Positions 16,513 through 24,750 of a stretch of 64,000 nucleotides of DNA are shown here, piece by piece (position 1 is the stretch's first letter; every line of letters begins with the position of its first letter). The notes beneath the pieces are model-generated. The model was not told where the DNA came from, searched no databases, and was given only the letters and a program-made list of their open reading frames with translations. Origin of the DNA: JAJEAO01 sp963667635 (lineage in GTDB: Bacteria > Acidobacteriota > Vicinamibacteria > Marinacidobacterales > Marinacidobacteraceae); assembly GCA_965232015.1 (NCBI GenBank), contig OZ246946.1, positions 3,286,001 to 3,350,000 of the forward strand, read 5' to 3'. The position numbers and the translations under genes are program-made.

Positions 16513-16836
16513 CTATTCCGGTTCACCGATCCGCACCGTGAGCGCCCATCCCTCGCGGTCGGCGAGCGCCGCGATCAGCCGGGTCAGGTGCTCGGCCCTC
16601 GGGTTGCCCTTCGGCCCGAGCATCCGCATCAGGCTCTTCTCGTGGATTCCGGTCGCCTGCGAGAGTCGCGCGAAACCGATCGCGGCGTTCACGTAGCGCC
16701 GCAGCCCCGATCGCATCTCCGACAGGTCGCCAGCGAGCAAGGCGTTCAGCCCCTCGGCGAGCAGCGCCGCTCGGAGCTGGGGATCGCGGGCCGCCGGGGC
16801 CAGGATCCCGTGGCGGAAGGTTCGACGCAAGGGCAA
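16513..16836 (-). CDS. HigA-like helix-turn-helix antitoxin, no toxin partner
   Basis: 107 aa from TTG 16836 (MPLRRTFRHGIL); TTG 16830 is possible. Longer in-frame versions run through a clear promoter and inverted repeat, so they are rejected. The body matches the family of small addiction-module HTH regulators: ALLAEGLNALLAGD, then the helix-turn-helix FARLSQATGIHEKSLMRMLG and PKGNPRAEHLTRLIAAL. These normally sit downstream of a RelE-like toxin. Here nothing resembling the toxin is found upstream; that space holds the operator and a dispersed repeat. The mRNA may be leaderless, as the -10 box lies ~12 bases before the start. Probably an orphan antitoxin or local regulator. Confidence 0.72.
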   Translation of the reverse strand: MPLRRTFRHGILAPAARDPQLRAALLAEGLNALLAGDLSEMRSGLRRYVNAAIGFARLSQATGIHEKSLMRMLGPKGNPRAEHLTRLIAALADREGWALTVRIGEPE

Positions 16837-16848
16837 TCGTGCGAGAGT

Positions 16849-16895
16849 AGCATATAAGTTACCAATACGTCGTCCGAGAGAGCCGGATTGGTAAC
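16849..16895 (-). promoter_or_regulatory. promoter and operator of the HigA-like gene
   Basis: GTTACCAAT (16858-16866) and ATTGGTAAC (16887-16895) are perfect 9-base inverted arms 20 bases apart. A -10-like TATGCT (minus strand, 16854-16849) abuts the inner arm. Antitoxins of this family repress themselves by binding such repeats; that role is inferred here. Confidence 0.65.
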
Positions 16896-16943
16896 GCATA
16901 CGCAACTTGGCCCCCTGGACGCTCTTCCGGTGCGGTCGAGGTC

Positions 16944-16973
16944 GGAGCGCCGGACTCCGCCGGTTCTCCCGGT
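16944..16973. repeat. dispersed 30-base repeat, copy 1
   Basis: A 30-base segment starting GGAGCGCCGGACTCC and ending GTTCTCCCGGT. It matches 41869-41898 at 28 of 30 positions. A second partial copy of its first half follows at about 16976. Both full copies sit in intergenic DNA near accessory genes. Confidence 0.7.
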
Positions 16974-17102
16974 CGGAGCGCCGGACTTCATGACACCCGG
17001 AGATACCTTGAAACCTCAACGCGGCTCGGCAAGACTTCCGGCGACGCAGGGCCGCCCCCGAGGCGGGCCCGGCGCGTCTCCTTCCCATTTCATTCCCGTG
17101 GG

Positions 17103-20036
17103 GTGAACCCCTTGTCCTTCAGAAGGTTTCTCGCGGTCGGCGTCGTGCTGACGCTGGCTCTCCATTCGACCGCCCTGGCCCAGTCGCTTGCGACCGTTCA
17201 GGGCTTCATCACCGATGACACCGGCGCCGCGCTTCCCGGAGTCACCGTCGAGATCACCGATGTCGAGCGCGGCACGAGCAGCACCGCCGTCACCGGGAAT
17301 CGGGGCTTCTTCGCCCTGCGGTCGGTCCCGAGCGGCACCTACGACCTGACCGCCAGCCTGAGCGGCTTCAGCACCGCTCGGCAGGAGAACATCCAGGTCT
17401 TCGTCGGCCAGGTCCTCGAAGTGGACCTGACCCTCGGGCTCTCCGGCGTCGAGGAAACCGTCCTCGTGACCGCCGAGGCGCCGCTGGTCGAGGTCGGGCG
17501 AGGCGGCGCCGCCGGCTACGTGGACCAGACCGAGATTCAGGCGCTCCCGATCCAGGGCCGGGACTTCGTCCAGTTCGCCCTGCTGAAACCCACGGTCAAG
17601 GTCGAGCCTCAGCGGGGCGGCATCTCGCTCAGCGGGCAGCGCGGCATCAACTCGGGGCTCACCATCGACGGAACCGACGCGAAAAGCGCCTTCTTCGGCT
17701 ACGGCCGCGGCGGCGAGGCCACCGAGAACGGCGGCCTGGTCGTCGCGCAGGAGTCGGTGAAAGAGTTTCAGGTGGTCACGAGCGGCTATTCGGCCGAGAC
17801 CGGGCGTTCCGGCGGCGGCACGATCAACGTCGTCACCCGCGCCGGGACGAACGACTTCTCCGGTTCCGGGTTCCTGTTCTTCCGCGACCAGCGGATGGTC
17901 GCCCGCTTGCCGCAATCCGATCTCGACGCCCACCAGGGCATCTCCGCGGACGATGATCGTTACGAGGTGGATGAGTTCGAGCGCTACAACTGGGGCAGCT
18001 CCTTCGGAGGTCCGGTGGTTCGCGACCGCACCCACTTCTTCCTCTCCTACGATCAGACCGCCCGCTCGCAGCCGTTCCTGCGCGACATCCGTGGCCGCGG
18101 CCAGTACGACGCGGTCTTTTCGCTCTACCCCGACCTGCTCGCCGGGTTCACGCCCAACGACGACGGGATTGCCGCGGCCGACCCGGAGCGGGGACGAACT
18201 GCCACCGGCCAGTTCACCCGCCAGACCGACAACCTGATCCTGTTCGGCAAGCTGAACCATCGAGTGAACGACCGGCACTCACTGACCCTCCGCTACAACT
18301 TCACGGACTACGCCAGGATTTCGGACTACGCGTCCGAAGAGTCGAAGAAGCTGCAGCGCACGCATTCCGTCGTGGCCTCGATGGTTTCCGTCGTCGGGGA
18401 AACCGGGGTCAACGAGTTCCGCGTCCAGTACGCCTACGATGATCTGGACCGGCTGGCGAACCTTCCGAGCAGCGCTCTCCAGGCCAACTTCCGGATCTTC
18501 TCGCCCACCTTCGGAGCCTTCGGCAAGCCGTGGTGGCTGCCCATCGAAGTGGATGAAGGCAAGTTCGAGCTCCAGGAGAAGTTCTCGTTCCTCGCCGGAG
18601 GCCACGAGATCCGGGTGGGCTTCAGTCTGAACCACGACATGCTGAGCGAGTACTTCGCCGGCAACGCGGACGGCCGCTACGACTTCGACACGGTGGAGAG
18701 CCTTCTCGCCGGGGACGCCGCCCGGGCGCGGATCTTCTTCGGGGACGTCAGCAACCCCAACTTCGACGTGACCCAGCAGACGGTCGGGATCTACGCTCAG
18801 GACTCGTGGAGCCCCAACCCGCGCCTGACCCTGAACTTCGGGGCGCGCTGGGACGGGACCTTCAACCCCGGCTCGATCGAGCACGTCCTGCCGGAGGGAA
18901 CGTCCATCCCCGATGACCTGGACAACTTCTCGCCCCGTGCCGGCTTCTCCTGGTCGCTGGATGAACAGACCGTTCTACGCGGCGGCGGCGGCGTGTTCTA
19001 CGGGCGCACTCCCACGCTGCTCTTCTTCTCGGCCTACAGCGATACCGGGGTCTTCCCCCGCTTCGGGAACGCCATCGTCTCCCCGGGAGACACTGGCTTC
19101 GTCGGCATGGGCGTCGCGATCGACAACTCGAACCCGCCGGCAGGTCTGATCCCCTCGCTCAGCTACGTCCACCCGGACTTCGAGGACCCCAGGACGGCGC
19201 GGTTCAACCTCGGCCTCGAGCGGGAGCTTGGTCGGGACCTCGCCGTTTCGCTCGACTTCGTTCACGCCCGGGCCGACTTCCTCGCTTCCAACGTGGACGC
19301 CAACGTTCCGGCGCCTACCCGCGACAGCTTCGGCCGCCCGCTGTATTCCGGCGAGCGGATCAACGCCGCCTACGGCACGATCCTGGTCCGGGACTCGGTG
19401 GCCCGATCGGACTACACCGCGCTCACCGCCGCGGTCCGGCGCCGGTTCCGCGACGGGGTTCAGTTCCAGGCCCACTACACCTGGTCCCGTGACCGCTCGA
19501 ACGACGACAACGAGCGGTCCTCCGGGAGCCTCACGCTGACGGATCCCTCGGATCCGGATTACGACTGGGGCGTGTCCAGCCGCGACATCCCGCACCGCTT
19601 CGTGGCGAGCGGCGTGTTCACGCTGCCGTTCGAGATCCTCGCGAGCGGGATCCTGACCGCGCAGTCCGGCTCCCCGTACACCGCCCTCGATCCCCAGGTC
19701 GGCTTCCACAACCACCCCGGCTTCTTTGTCGGTCCCCATGGCCCGCAGACCCGCGCCGTGGTCGGCGGGGTTATCGCGGACGTGAACGGCGAACGAAACG
19801 ACGCCTGGACGAACCTCGATCTGCGGATCACGAAGCGCTTCGCCGTCGGCCCGGCGCAGCTCGAGGCCCTCTTCGAGGTGTTCAACGTGCTGAACTCGAA
19901 CACCTTCCGCGTGTCCGGCGAGGACCAACAGGAGCCCACGCTCGAAGACGGTTCCCCAAACTCCGAGTTCGGCCTCGGCGCCGCCCTCGTCGGCGCCCAG
20001 CGCCAGGCGCAACTCGGCCTGCGGATCGTCTTCTGA
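17103..20036 (+). CDS. TonB-dependent receptor, Oar-like, with carboxypeptidase-regulatory domain
   Basis: 977 aa from GTG 17103. Signal peptide (residues 1-26, ending STALA-QS), then a carboxypeptidase-regulatory-like beta-sandwich (VQGFITDDTGAALPGVTVEI, about 30-110), a plug domain (RGGAAGYVDQTEIQALPIQG and VTSGYSAETGRSGGGTINVV) and a long outer-membrane barrel ending in the aromatic-terminated LGLRIVF. This Oar/CarboxypepD_reg architecture is abundant in Acidobacteriota and related groups and imports large substrates using TonB energy. Substrate is not predictable. It stands alone with a terminator-like hairpin about 20 bases after the stop. No TonB box could be pinned down by eye. Confidence 0.92.
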   Translation: MNPLSFRRFLAVGVVLTLALHSTALAQSLATVQGFITDDTGAALPGVTVEITDVERGTSSTAVTGNRGFFALRSVPSGTYDLTASLSGFSTARQENIQVFVGQVLEVDLTLGLSGVEETVLVTAEAPLVEVGRGGAAGYVDQTEIQALPIQGRDFVQFALLKPTVKVEPQRGGISLSGQRGINSGLTIDGTDAKSAFFGYGRGGEATENGGLVVAQESVKEFQVVTSGYSAETGRSGGGTINVVTRAGTNDFSGSGFLFFRDQRMVARLPQSDLDAHQGISADDDRYEVDEFERYNWGSSFGGPVVRDRTHFFLSYDQTARSQPFLRDIRGRGQYDAVFSLYPDLLAGFTPNDDGIAAADPERGRTATGQFTRQTDNLILFGKLNHRVNDRHSLTLRYNFTDYARISDYASEESKKLQRTHSVVASMVSVVGETGVNEFRVQYAYDDLDRLANLPSSALQANFRIFSPTFGAFGKPWWLPIEVDEGKFELQEKFSFLAGGHEIRVGFSLNHDMLSEYFAGNADGRYDFDTVESLLAGDAARARIFFGDVSNPNFDVTQQTVGIYAQDSWSPNPRLTLNFGARWDGTFNPGSIEHVLPEGTSIPDDLDNFSPRAGFSWSLDEQTVLRGGGGVFYGRTPTLLFFSAYSDTGVFPRFGNAIVSPGDTGFVGMGVAIDNSNPPAGLIPSLSYVHPDFEDPRTARFNLGLERELGRDLAVSLDFVHARADFLASNVDANVPAPTRDSFGRPLYSGERINAAYGTILVRDSVARSDYTALTAAVRRRFRDGVQFQAHYTWSRDRSNDDNERSSGSLTLTDPSDPDYDWGVSSRDIPHRFVASGVFTLPFEILASGILTAQSGSPYTALDPQVGFHNHPGFFVGPHGPQTRAVVGGVIADVNGERNDAWTNLDLRITKRFAVGPAQLEALFEVFNVLNSNTFRVSGEDQQEPTLEDGSPNSEFGLGAALVGAQRQAQLGLRIVF

Positions 20037-20055
20037 GCCGATCCGTCCCGACGAC

Positions 20056-20077
20056 CGGGGGCGCTCCCCAGCCCCCG
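20056..20077 (+). terminator. terminator-like hairpin after the TonB receptor gene
   Basis: CGGGGGC (20056-20062) pairs with GCCCCCG (20071-20077) across an 8-base loop, 20 bases after the stop. There is no T-run, so intrinsic termination is only suggested. Confidence 0.45.
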
Positions 20078-20175
20078 CCGTCATCACCGAGGTCGACTTG
20101 ATTCCGATTGAGCAGTCGAAACCGGCGCCGCACCCGCCGATCTACAGGCCCTCGCTAGAATGACGCCCATAGCGC

Positions 20176-20192
20176 GCCCGGACAGTCCGGGC
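20176..20192. promoter_or_regulatory. 17-base palindrome upstream of darT
   Basis: GCCCGGAC A GTCCGGGC is a perfect palindrome with 8-base arms, ending 9 bases before the first darT ATG. A -10-like TAGAAT lies at 20156-20161. The site would lie in the short leader and is a natural operator for autoregulation of the toxin-antitoxin pair. Confidence 0.6.
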
Positions 20193-20200
20193 CCACGGAC

Positions 20201-20746
20201 ATGATGAGTCTGCCTTCCGACCCCGTGCTTCCCTATGTGCGGACCGATCGACTGCGCGACCTGTATCACTTCACGGACACCCGCAACCTGCCGAGCATCC
20301 GGGAGCACGGCGGCCTGTTCCCGTTGGCCGAACTGCGCCGGCGAGGAATCAGCATTCGCGCTCCAGGTGGAAGCGAACTGAGTCATCGTCTCGACACCGA
20401 GAGAGGTCTGGACGAATACGTACACCTGTGCTTTCGTGCACAGCACCCGATGGAGCATGTCGCACGGCAAGACGGACGAATCGCGGAGTCCGTCTTTCTC
20501 CGGATTGACGCGCGAGTCGCCGCGTGGCCCGATGTCCGCTTTGCCTCCGGCATCGCATACAGCACGGGATTCGAGATCCACGCGATGGATGAAGCCTTCA
20601 AGCTCATCGACTTCGAGGTGCTGTACCGCTATACGGATTGGCGGGACAGTGACATCCAGGAGCGTCTGAAGCGCGCAACCAAGTACGAGCTCCTCGTTCC
20701 GCGTAAGATCCCAATCGCACTGATCCGAAACATCCCCGATGGCTGA
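20201..20746 (+). CDS. darT: DarT-family DNA ADP-ribosyltransferase toxin
   Basis: 181 aa (ATG 20201; a second ATG follows at 20204). DarT/DUF4433 pattern: LYHFTDTRNLPSIREHGGLF near the N-terminus (NAD-binding His and the helix after it), RAQHPMEHVARQ in the middle, and EVLYRYTDWRDSDIQERL plus TKYELLVPRKIP at the C-terminus with the conserved late Glu. DarT enzymes use NAD to ADP-ribosylate bases in single-stranded DNA; those paired with NADAR antitoxins (DarT1 class) modify guanine, those with DarG modify thymine. Here the next gene is a NADAR protein, so the guanine-specific class is expected. The genes overlap by 8 bases (ATGGCTGA). No Shine-Dalgarno is visible. Confidence 0.85.
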   Translation: MMSLPSDPVLPYVRTDRLRDLYHFTDTRNLPSIREHGGLFPLAELRRRGISIRAPGGSELSHRLDTERGLDEYVHLCFRAQHPMEHVARQDGRIAESVFLRIDARVAAWPDVRFASGIAYSTGFEIHAMDEAFKLIDFEVLYRYTDWRDSDIQERLKRATKYELLVPRKIPIALIRNIPDG

Positions 20747-21437
20747 GCGACCTGTTTTCATCCCCTTGGAGCCGGAGGACACCACTCTGGTCCAGGAGCG
20801 GTGCTTCCCGTTCAGGTGGCATCCGGGTTTCGCCGCCGTTCAGAAGAAACGGAATGTCGAGGCGCTTCATGCATCCGCCGCGGCGAGCGGAGTCGGGCCG
20901 CTCCTCGAGGTCTCGACGAAATCAGATGTGCCGCTTGGCCGTCGCCTGAGTGCCTTCAACCTTCGCATCGAGACCCGGCGCCGGGGAAGGATTCCGCTGG
21001 AGAGCGCCTACCAGGGAAGCAAGGTCTTCGAGCGGGGCGGGCCCTTCGAGGATCTGTACGAGCGGGGAGCCTGGGAGGCGAAGAAGGACGAGCGCCTTCG
21101 GGCTTCCGGCGATCTGATCCGATTCCAGTTTGACGGAATGCGCTTCGGCGCCGAGCCGAAGAGGGCATTCTATGACTGGCTGTACCTCAAGGCGCTATTC
21201 CCCCTCCGCGATGATCTGCACGAGCTCTCTCGCTACCGGGGCTTTACGGACATCGAGTTCAACCCCCGGAAGTCCTTCAACTGCCAGGCACACGCTTGCG
21301 CGATGTACGTCGCGCTCGAGCGGCGAGGGCAACTGAACGCAGAGGTGCTGCGTCCGGACCGGTTCGTGGAGCTCTTCGGCGAAGCGCCGAACATCGTCTC
21401 GAGCCTCCGTCGGGCGCCGGGTTCTCTGTTCGCGTAG
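20739..21437 (+). CDS. DarT-associated NADAR antitoxin
   Basis: 232 aa. The sequence carries the DarT-associated NADAR signature: FRWHPGFAAVQKKRNVEALH, LLEVSTKSDVPLGRRLSAF, PLESAYQGSKVFERGGPFED, FYDWLYLKAL and FTDIEFNPRKSFNCQAHACA. NADAR proteins hydrolyse ADP-ribose-guanosine links, and this subgroup reverses DarT1 modification of DNA. It starts inside the last codons of darT, so toxin and antitoxin are translated together. With the palindrome upstream this is a complete and apparently intact module that could serve as plasmid or island addiction or anti-phage defence. Assigned from remembered motifs; confidence in the pairing is high because both halves agree. Confidence 0.87.
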   Translation: MAERPVFIPLEPEDTTLVQERCFPFRWHPGFAAVQKKRNVEALHASAAASGVGPLLEVSTKSDVPLGRRLSAFNLRIETRRRGRIPLESAYQGSKVFERGGPFEDLYERGAWEAKKDERLRASGDLIRFQFDGMRFGAEPKRAFYDWLYLKALFPLRDDLHELSRYRGFTDIEFNPRKSFNCQAHACAMYVALERRGQLNAEVLRPDRFVELFGEAPNIVSSLRRAPGSLFA

Positions 21438-21501
21438 GCCGTCCTCGCCACTGGCGTCGCCTGAGAGCGCATCAAGCGTCGCCCGCCCGCCGCGCCCTGC
21501 G

Positions 21502-22872
21502 TCAGCCGATGCGGGTGGACGATCCCAGCATCCATTGCCATGCCGGGCCGACCTCGACTGCAGGAGGTGGCTCGAACGGCAGCGGATCGGCCGTCAGCGT
21601 GAGCACGCGCCGCCTCGCCGTGGGGAACATCTCCTTCGCCTCGGCGAGAGCGGCGAACTCCCGCCGAGCCGTGTCCGGGTCGTGGAGTTCGGCGGCGACC
21701 TGGATCAGTTCCAGCGACCCGTTCGGGGCGCGCGCAAGGAAGTCCACTTCGCGGCGCCCCGGAGTGTGAACGTAGCTCGCATCAAGCCGGCGACGCTGCA
21801 ACTCGACGAAGACGGCCGTCTCCAGGAGACGTCCCCGGTTCTGTCGGCCGCGGCGCTCGAACACCGGAATCAACCCCGTGTCCGCCGGATACGCCTTGCG
21901 CGGGTTCATGGCTCTCTGCCGTTCCGAACCCGACGCCATCGAAACGAAGCCGCACAGGAAGCTGTCCTCGAGGTGGGACAGGAAGGCATGGATCGTGGCG
22001 CGGCTGACCCGGTAGCCCCGCGAACGGAGGGTGCGGTGGAATCGCTCGACGCTGAACAGCGCCGCCGGAGCGCTCAGGAGCTGGCGGACCAGAAAGGCCA
22101 GCGCGTCCGGGCTGCGCACCCGGTGACGCTCGATCACGTCCCGCAGCATGGCGATGTCCACATAAGCCCGGAGCAGCCAGTGCCGCCGGTCCACCGGGAG
22201 GCCCTGCGCTTCGGGGAAACCCCCGGTGACGAGCCAGCGGAGGAAGGCGCTCTCGGTCCGCGTTCTTCCCGATGGCGAGAGCCGTTCGATCTCGTCCGGG
22301 ATCTCGAGCCCCTGGTGCGTGAGGAACTCGCCGAACGAAAAGGGATGGAGGGGAACCTCCCAGCCTCGACCCCGAAGGGAGGTCGCCACCTCGCGGGAGA
22401 GGAGCGCCGCCGAAGAACCGGAAACGACGACCTCGGTCAGCGGCGTGTCCAGGAGGCGCCGCACGAAGCGCTCCCAACCCGGCGCGAGATGGGCCTCGTC
22501 CAGATACCAGACGACCGGGCCGCGGCCCCGCGCCGCCGGATGGAGCCGGTCGTACTCGTTCACGAGGAACCCGAGGGCCGTCCGATCGAGCCCCTCGAGG
22601 CGCTCGTCCTCGAAGCTCAAGAAGGGGACGTTCCCGGCCGGCAGCCCGGCAGCGACCCGTTCCCGACGCAATTGCTGCATGAGGGTCGTCTTTCCGACGC
22701 GCCGCATCCCCACGATCGCGGTGGCCTTCCCCGGAAACCGGGGGTCGGTGGCGAGCTGACGGGGAGTGATCGGCTGCTCTGGGAGCTCGTGGGCGGACGC
22801 GATCTTTTCCTGAAGCGCCTGTCGAACCAGGTGCGCCGGAGCATCGGCGCGAGGGAAATCGCCCTTGACCAT
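21502..22872 (-). CDS. AAA_14 / DUF4143 ATPase, copy 1
   Basis: 456 aa. AAA+ ATPase with Walker A GMRRVGKTT (about 55), Walker B VVWYLDEAHLAPG, sensor VVVSGSSAALLS, followed by a winged-helix region (VSRATIHAFLSHLEDS) and a C-terminal DUF4143 nuclease-like fold with EVDFLARAPNGSLELIQVA. These ATPases are widely distributed, mobile and mostly uncharacterised. Start ATG 22872 has no Shine-Dalgarno; an AT-rich palindrome with a TAATAT -10 box lies 21-36 bases upstream. It is convergent with the NADAR gene, 64 bases away. One of three such genes in the window. Confidence 0.88.
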   Translation of the reverse strand: MVKGDFPRADAPAHLVRQALQEKIASAHELPEQPITPRQLATDPRFPGKATAIVGMRRVGKTTLMQQLRRERVAAGLPAGNVPFLSFEDERLEGLDRTALGFLVNEYDRLHPAARGRGPVVWYLDEAHLAPGWERFVRRLLDTPLTEVVVSGSSAALLSREVATSLRGRGWEVPLHPFSFGEFLTHQGLEIPDEIERLSPSGRTRTESAFLRWLVTGGFPEAQGLPVDRRHWLLRAYVDIAMLRDVIERHRVRSPDALAFLVRQLLSAPAALFSVERFHRTLRSRGYRVSRATIHAFLSHLEDSFLCGFVSMASGSERQRAMNPRKAYPADTGLIPVFERRGRQNRGRLLETAVFVELQRRRLDASYVHTPGRREVDFLARAPNGSLELIQVAAELHDPDTARREFAALAEAKEMFPTARRRVLTLTADPLPFEPPPAVEVGPAWQWMLGSSTRIG

Positions 22873-22893
22873 GATGAGGAAGTCAGATTTTTC

Positions 22894-22908
22894 ACCATAT
22901 TACATGGT
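22894..22908 (-). promoter_or_regulatory. palindrome over the promoter of DUF4143 ATPase copy 1
   Basis: ACCAT ATTAC ATGGT, 5-base arms around a 5-base centre, contains a -10-like TAATAT on the minus strand and lies 22 bases upstream of the start codon. It is possibly an operator. Confidence 0.4.
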
Positions 22909-23043
22909 TAGGATGGGGACAGTCTCGTCAGCTCCTCTCTTCCCGTCGGGCGAGTGCGAACTCGGCCGCCCGCAGCACCTGGAGAGGCGCTTTCGTGTCG
23001 CGCCCGGCTGCCGAGAGCCCTGGCTGGAGCGTCCACCCGCGGC

Positions 23044-23394
23044 TCAGCCCTCCTCTGCCGGCCTCCTGCGCGAACGCTTCACCAGCGATCGCCTTCGCTT
23101 CGCCTCCAGCCGAGCCCGTTTCCGCCCTCTGGGCACTCGCGTCGGGACGCGCTTCGGCTTCCTCGCGAAATGTCTCTCCAGTCGCTCCCGCAGTCTGGCC
23201 AGCGCGACCTGGCGGTTGCGGTACTGGCTACGCCGCTCGCGGGCAAGGACCACGATTCCCGTGGGAAGATGCGTCAGGCGGACCGCGCTGTCGGTCGTGT
23301 TCTGGTGCTGGCCGCCCTTGCCTCCGGCTCGGAAGGTGTCGACGCAGCACTCGCGCAGGAGCTCCGCGTCCGAAGCGGGAATGGAGGCGGTCAT
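23044..23394 (-). CDS. GGQ-motif release-factor-like protein (ArfB/PrfH-like)
   Basis: 116 aa from ATG 23394; an ATG at 23460 would add 22 residues that look non-conserved. It contains only the peptidyl-tRNA hydrolysis domain of class I release factors, with GGQ at residues 27-29 in RAGGKGGQHQN, followed by AVRLTHLPTGIVVLARERRS and a strongly basic tail of Arg/Lys repeats. It lacks codon-recognition domains. A GGQ domain with a basic tail is the design of ribosome rescue factor ArfB; the tail enters the empty mRNA channel. The motif around GGQ (RAGGKGGQHQN rather than SSGPGGQ) suggests the separate group annotated release-factor-like. No RtcB gene is adjacent, which argues against PrfH. Confidence 0.78.
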   Translation of the reverse strand: MTASIPASDAELLRECCVDTFRAGGKGGQHQNTTDSAVRLTHLPTGIVVLARERRSQYRNRQVALARLRERLERHFARKPKRVPTRVPRGRKRARLEAKRRRSLVKRSRRRPAEEG

Positions 23395-23479
23395 CAGCGG
23401 GCCCACAAGTGCTCGGGTGCCTTCCTGGCGGTCAGGCCCGAAGCAGAAAGCCCCAGACATGGCGGCGTGAAGACCGGGA

Positions 23480-24640
23480 TTATCGCGGCACGTAATCTCC
23501 GGCCCACAGGCGGCGGGCGAACTCGGTCGCGGGCAGGATTTCGATCCCGTCGTCCGTCCTGAGCAGCCGCGATTCGAGGCAGACCACCAGGCGCCGATCC
23601 ACTTCGGGATGGTCCCGCACCAGGGAGCGCAGGCCCTTCAGGTGGCGCGGCCGGATCGCCTTCGCGGACTTCGCCTCGATCGCGATGCGCATGTCGCCGA
23701 CGATGAAGTCCACTTCGGCGCCTCCGGCCAGCCGCCAGTACGACAACCGCTCCGCCGAGCCGGAATAGTCCAGCCATGCGACGAGCTCGTGGTGCACCCA
23801 GTTCTCGAACGCCTTGCCGAAGAGGTCCGACCCGGGCTGGAGCGGGCCACGGAGAGCGAGGCGGTTCACCACCCCCACGTCGCCGAAATAGAACCTGGGC
23901 GTTCGGACGGTTCGCCGTTTGGGCCGCTTCCTCCACGCCGGAAGCCAGCGGCCGAGGAGTGTGTCCACGAGCACGGCGTACCAGGCGCGCGCCGGCTGCC
24001 GGCTCACGCCGCAATCGCTCGCGACCCGCTGGAACCGCACCATTTCGGTATCGCAGATGGCCGCCGCTTCGAGGAAATGCGAGAAGGCCGCGAGGTTGCG
24101 GGCGGCGCCCTCGGCGGCGATCTCCTCTCGCAGGTAGTCCCCCACGTAGGCATCGAGCAGCTTCTTCGGCGTCGGATCGCGGTGGACTGCCGGCAGATAG
24201 CCCAGGTCCAGCACCCGGCCGAGATCGAAGTCCTCCCCGAACTCCGCGGACACGAGCCCGTGGAGCTGGTACCGGATCGCCCTCCCGCCCAGCAGGGTCG
24301 CGGCGCCGCGCCGGACTTTCCGCGCGCTGGAGGCGCAGAGGGCGAAGCGGAGGCCGAGGTTCTCGATCATCCAGTGGACCTCGTGGAGGAGATCCGGCAC
24401 CCGCAGCACCTCGTCCACGACCACGAAACCCGGCGCATCCGGCCCGGCGGCCCGCAGCTCCTGCCGGAGCGCCTCTGGGCGGCGGGCGTAGCGGCGGAAC
24501 TCGTCGGCGCGCAGCAGATCCACGAACCTCGCCTCCGGGTACCGCAAGCGGAGGTGCGTGCTCTTCCCCACCTGCCGGGGGCCCCACAGGAAGAAGCTCG
24601 CGCTCCCGGCCTCGGGAAGTTCGAGCCTGCGAGTGTACAT
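23480..24640 (-). CDS. AAA_14 / DUF4143 ATPase, copy 2
   Basis: 386 aa. Walker A GPRQVGKSTH (about 20), Walker B GFVVVDEVLRVP (note Asp-Glu intact), a sensor region LCASSARKVRRG, then a DUF4143 domain with FGKAFENWVHHELVAWL and a C-terminal nuclease-like motif AEVDFIVGDMRIAIEAKSAK (E-VDF-EAK). Sequence differs clearly from copies 1 and 3, so this is a separate acquisition, not a local duplication. Start ATG 24640. A short inverted repeat (ACATT-AATGT, 24650-24667) is just upstream. Role unknown; the PD-(D/E)XK-like motif hints at DNA cleavage. Confidence 0.88.
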   Translation of the reverse strand: MYTRRLELPEAGSASFFLWGPRQVGKSTHLRLRYPEARFVDLLRADEFRRYARRPEALRQELRAAGPDAPGFVVVDEVLRVPDLLHEVHWMIENLGLRFALCASSARKVRRGAATLLGGRAIRYQLHGLVSAEFGEDFDLGRVLDLGYLPAVHRDPTPKKLLDAYVGDYLREEIAAEGAARNLAAFSHFLEAAAICDTEMVRFQRVASDCGVSRQPARAWYAVLVDTLLGRWLPAWRKRPKRRTVRTPRFYFGDVGVVNRLALRGPLQPGSDLFGKAFENWVHHELVAWLDYSGSAERLSYWRLAGGAEVDFIVGDMRIAIEAKSAKAIRPRHLKGLRSLVRDHPEVDRRLVVCLESRLLRTDDGIEILPATEFARRLWAGDYVPR

Positions 24641-24649
24641 CGCTACTTC

Positions 24650-24667
24650 ACATTAGCATGACAATGT
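24650..24667 (-). promoter_or_regulatory. short inverted repeat upstream of DUF4143 ATPase copy 2
   Basis: ACATT and AATGT, 8 bases apart, in an AT-rich patch 10-27 bases before the ATG. It may contain the -10 box; no -35 box is convincing. Confidence 0.3.
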
Positions 24668-24750
24668 CAGGCGAAAGCGTCGGATCCGGGCCCACAGCGC
24701 GACCGAGCGGTGCGGAGTGGGAGTCGGAGGAAGTGGCCCCTCCGGCGTCC

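Noticed and set aside
16837..17088. N-terminal extension of the HigA-like protein to an upstream ATG
   Set aside because: It would translate the inverted repeat and promoter and a dispersed repeat; the family is about 100 residues long.
23044..23394. PrfH-RtcB2 type RNA repair module
   Set aside because: The GGQ protein has no RtcB ligase neighbour and its motif differs from PrfH; a general rescue factor is simpler.
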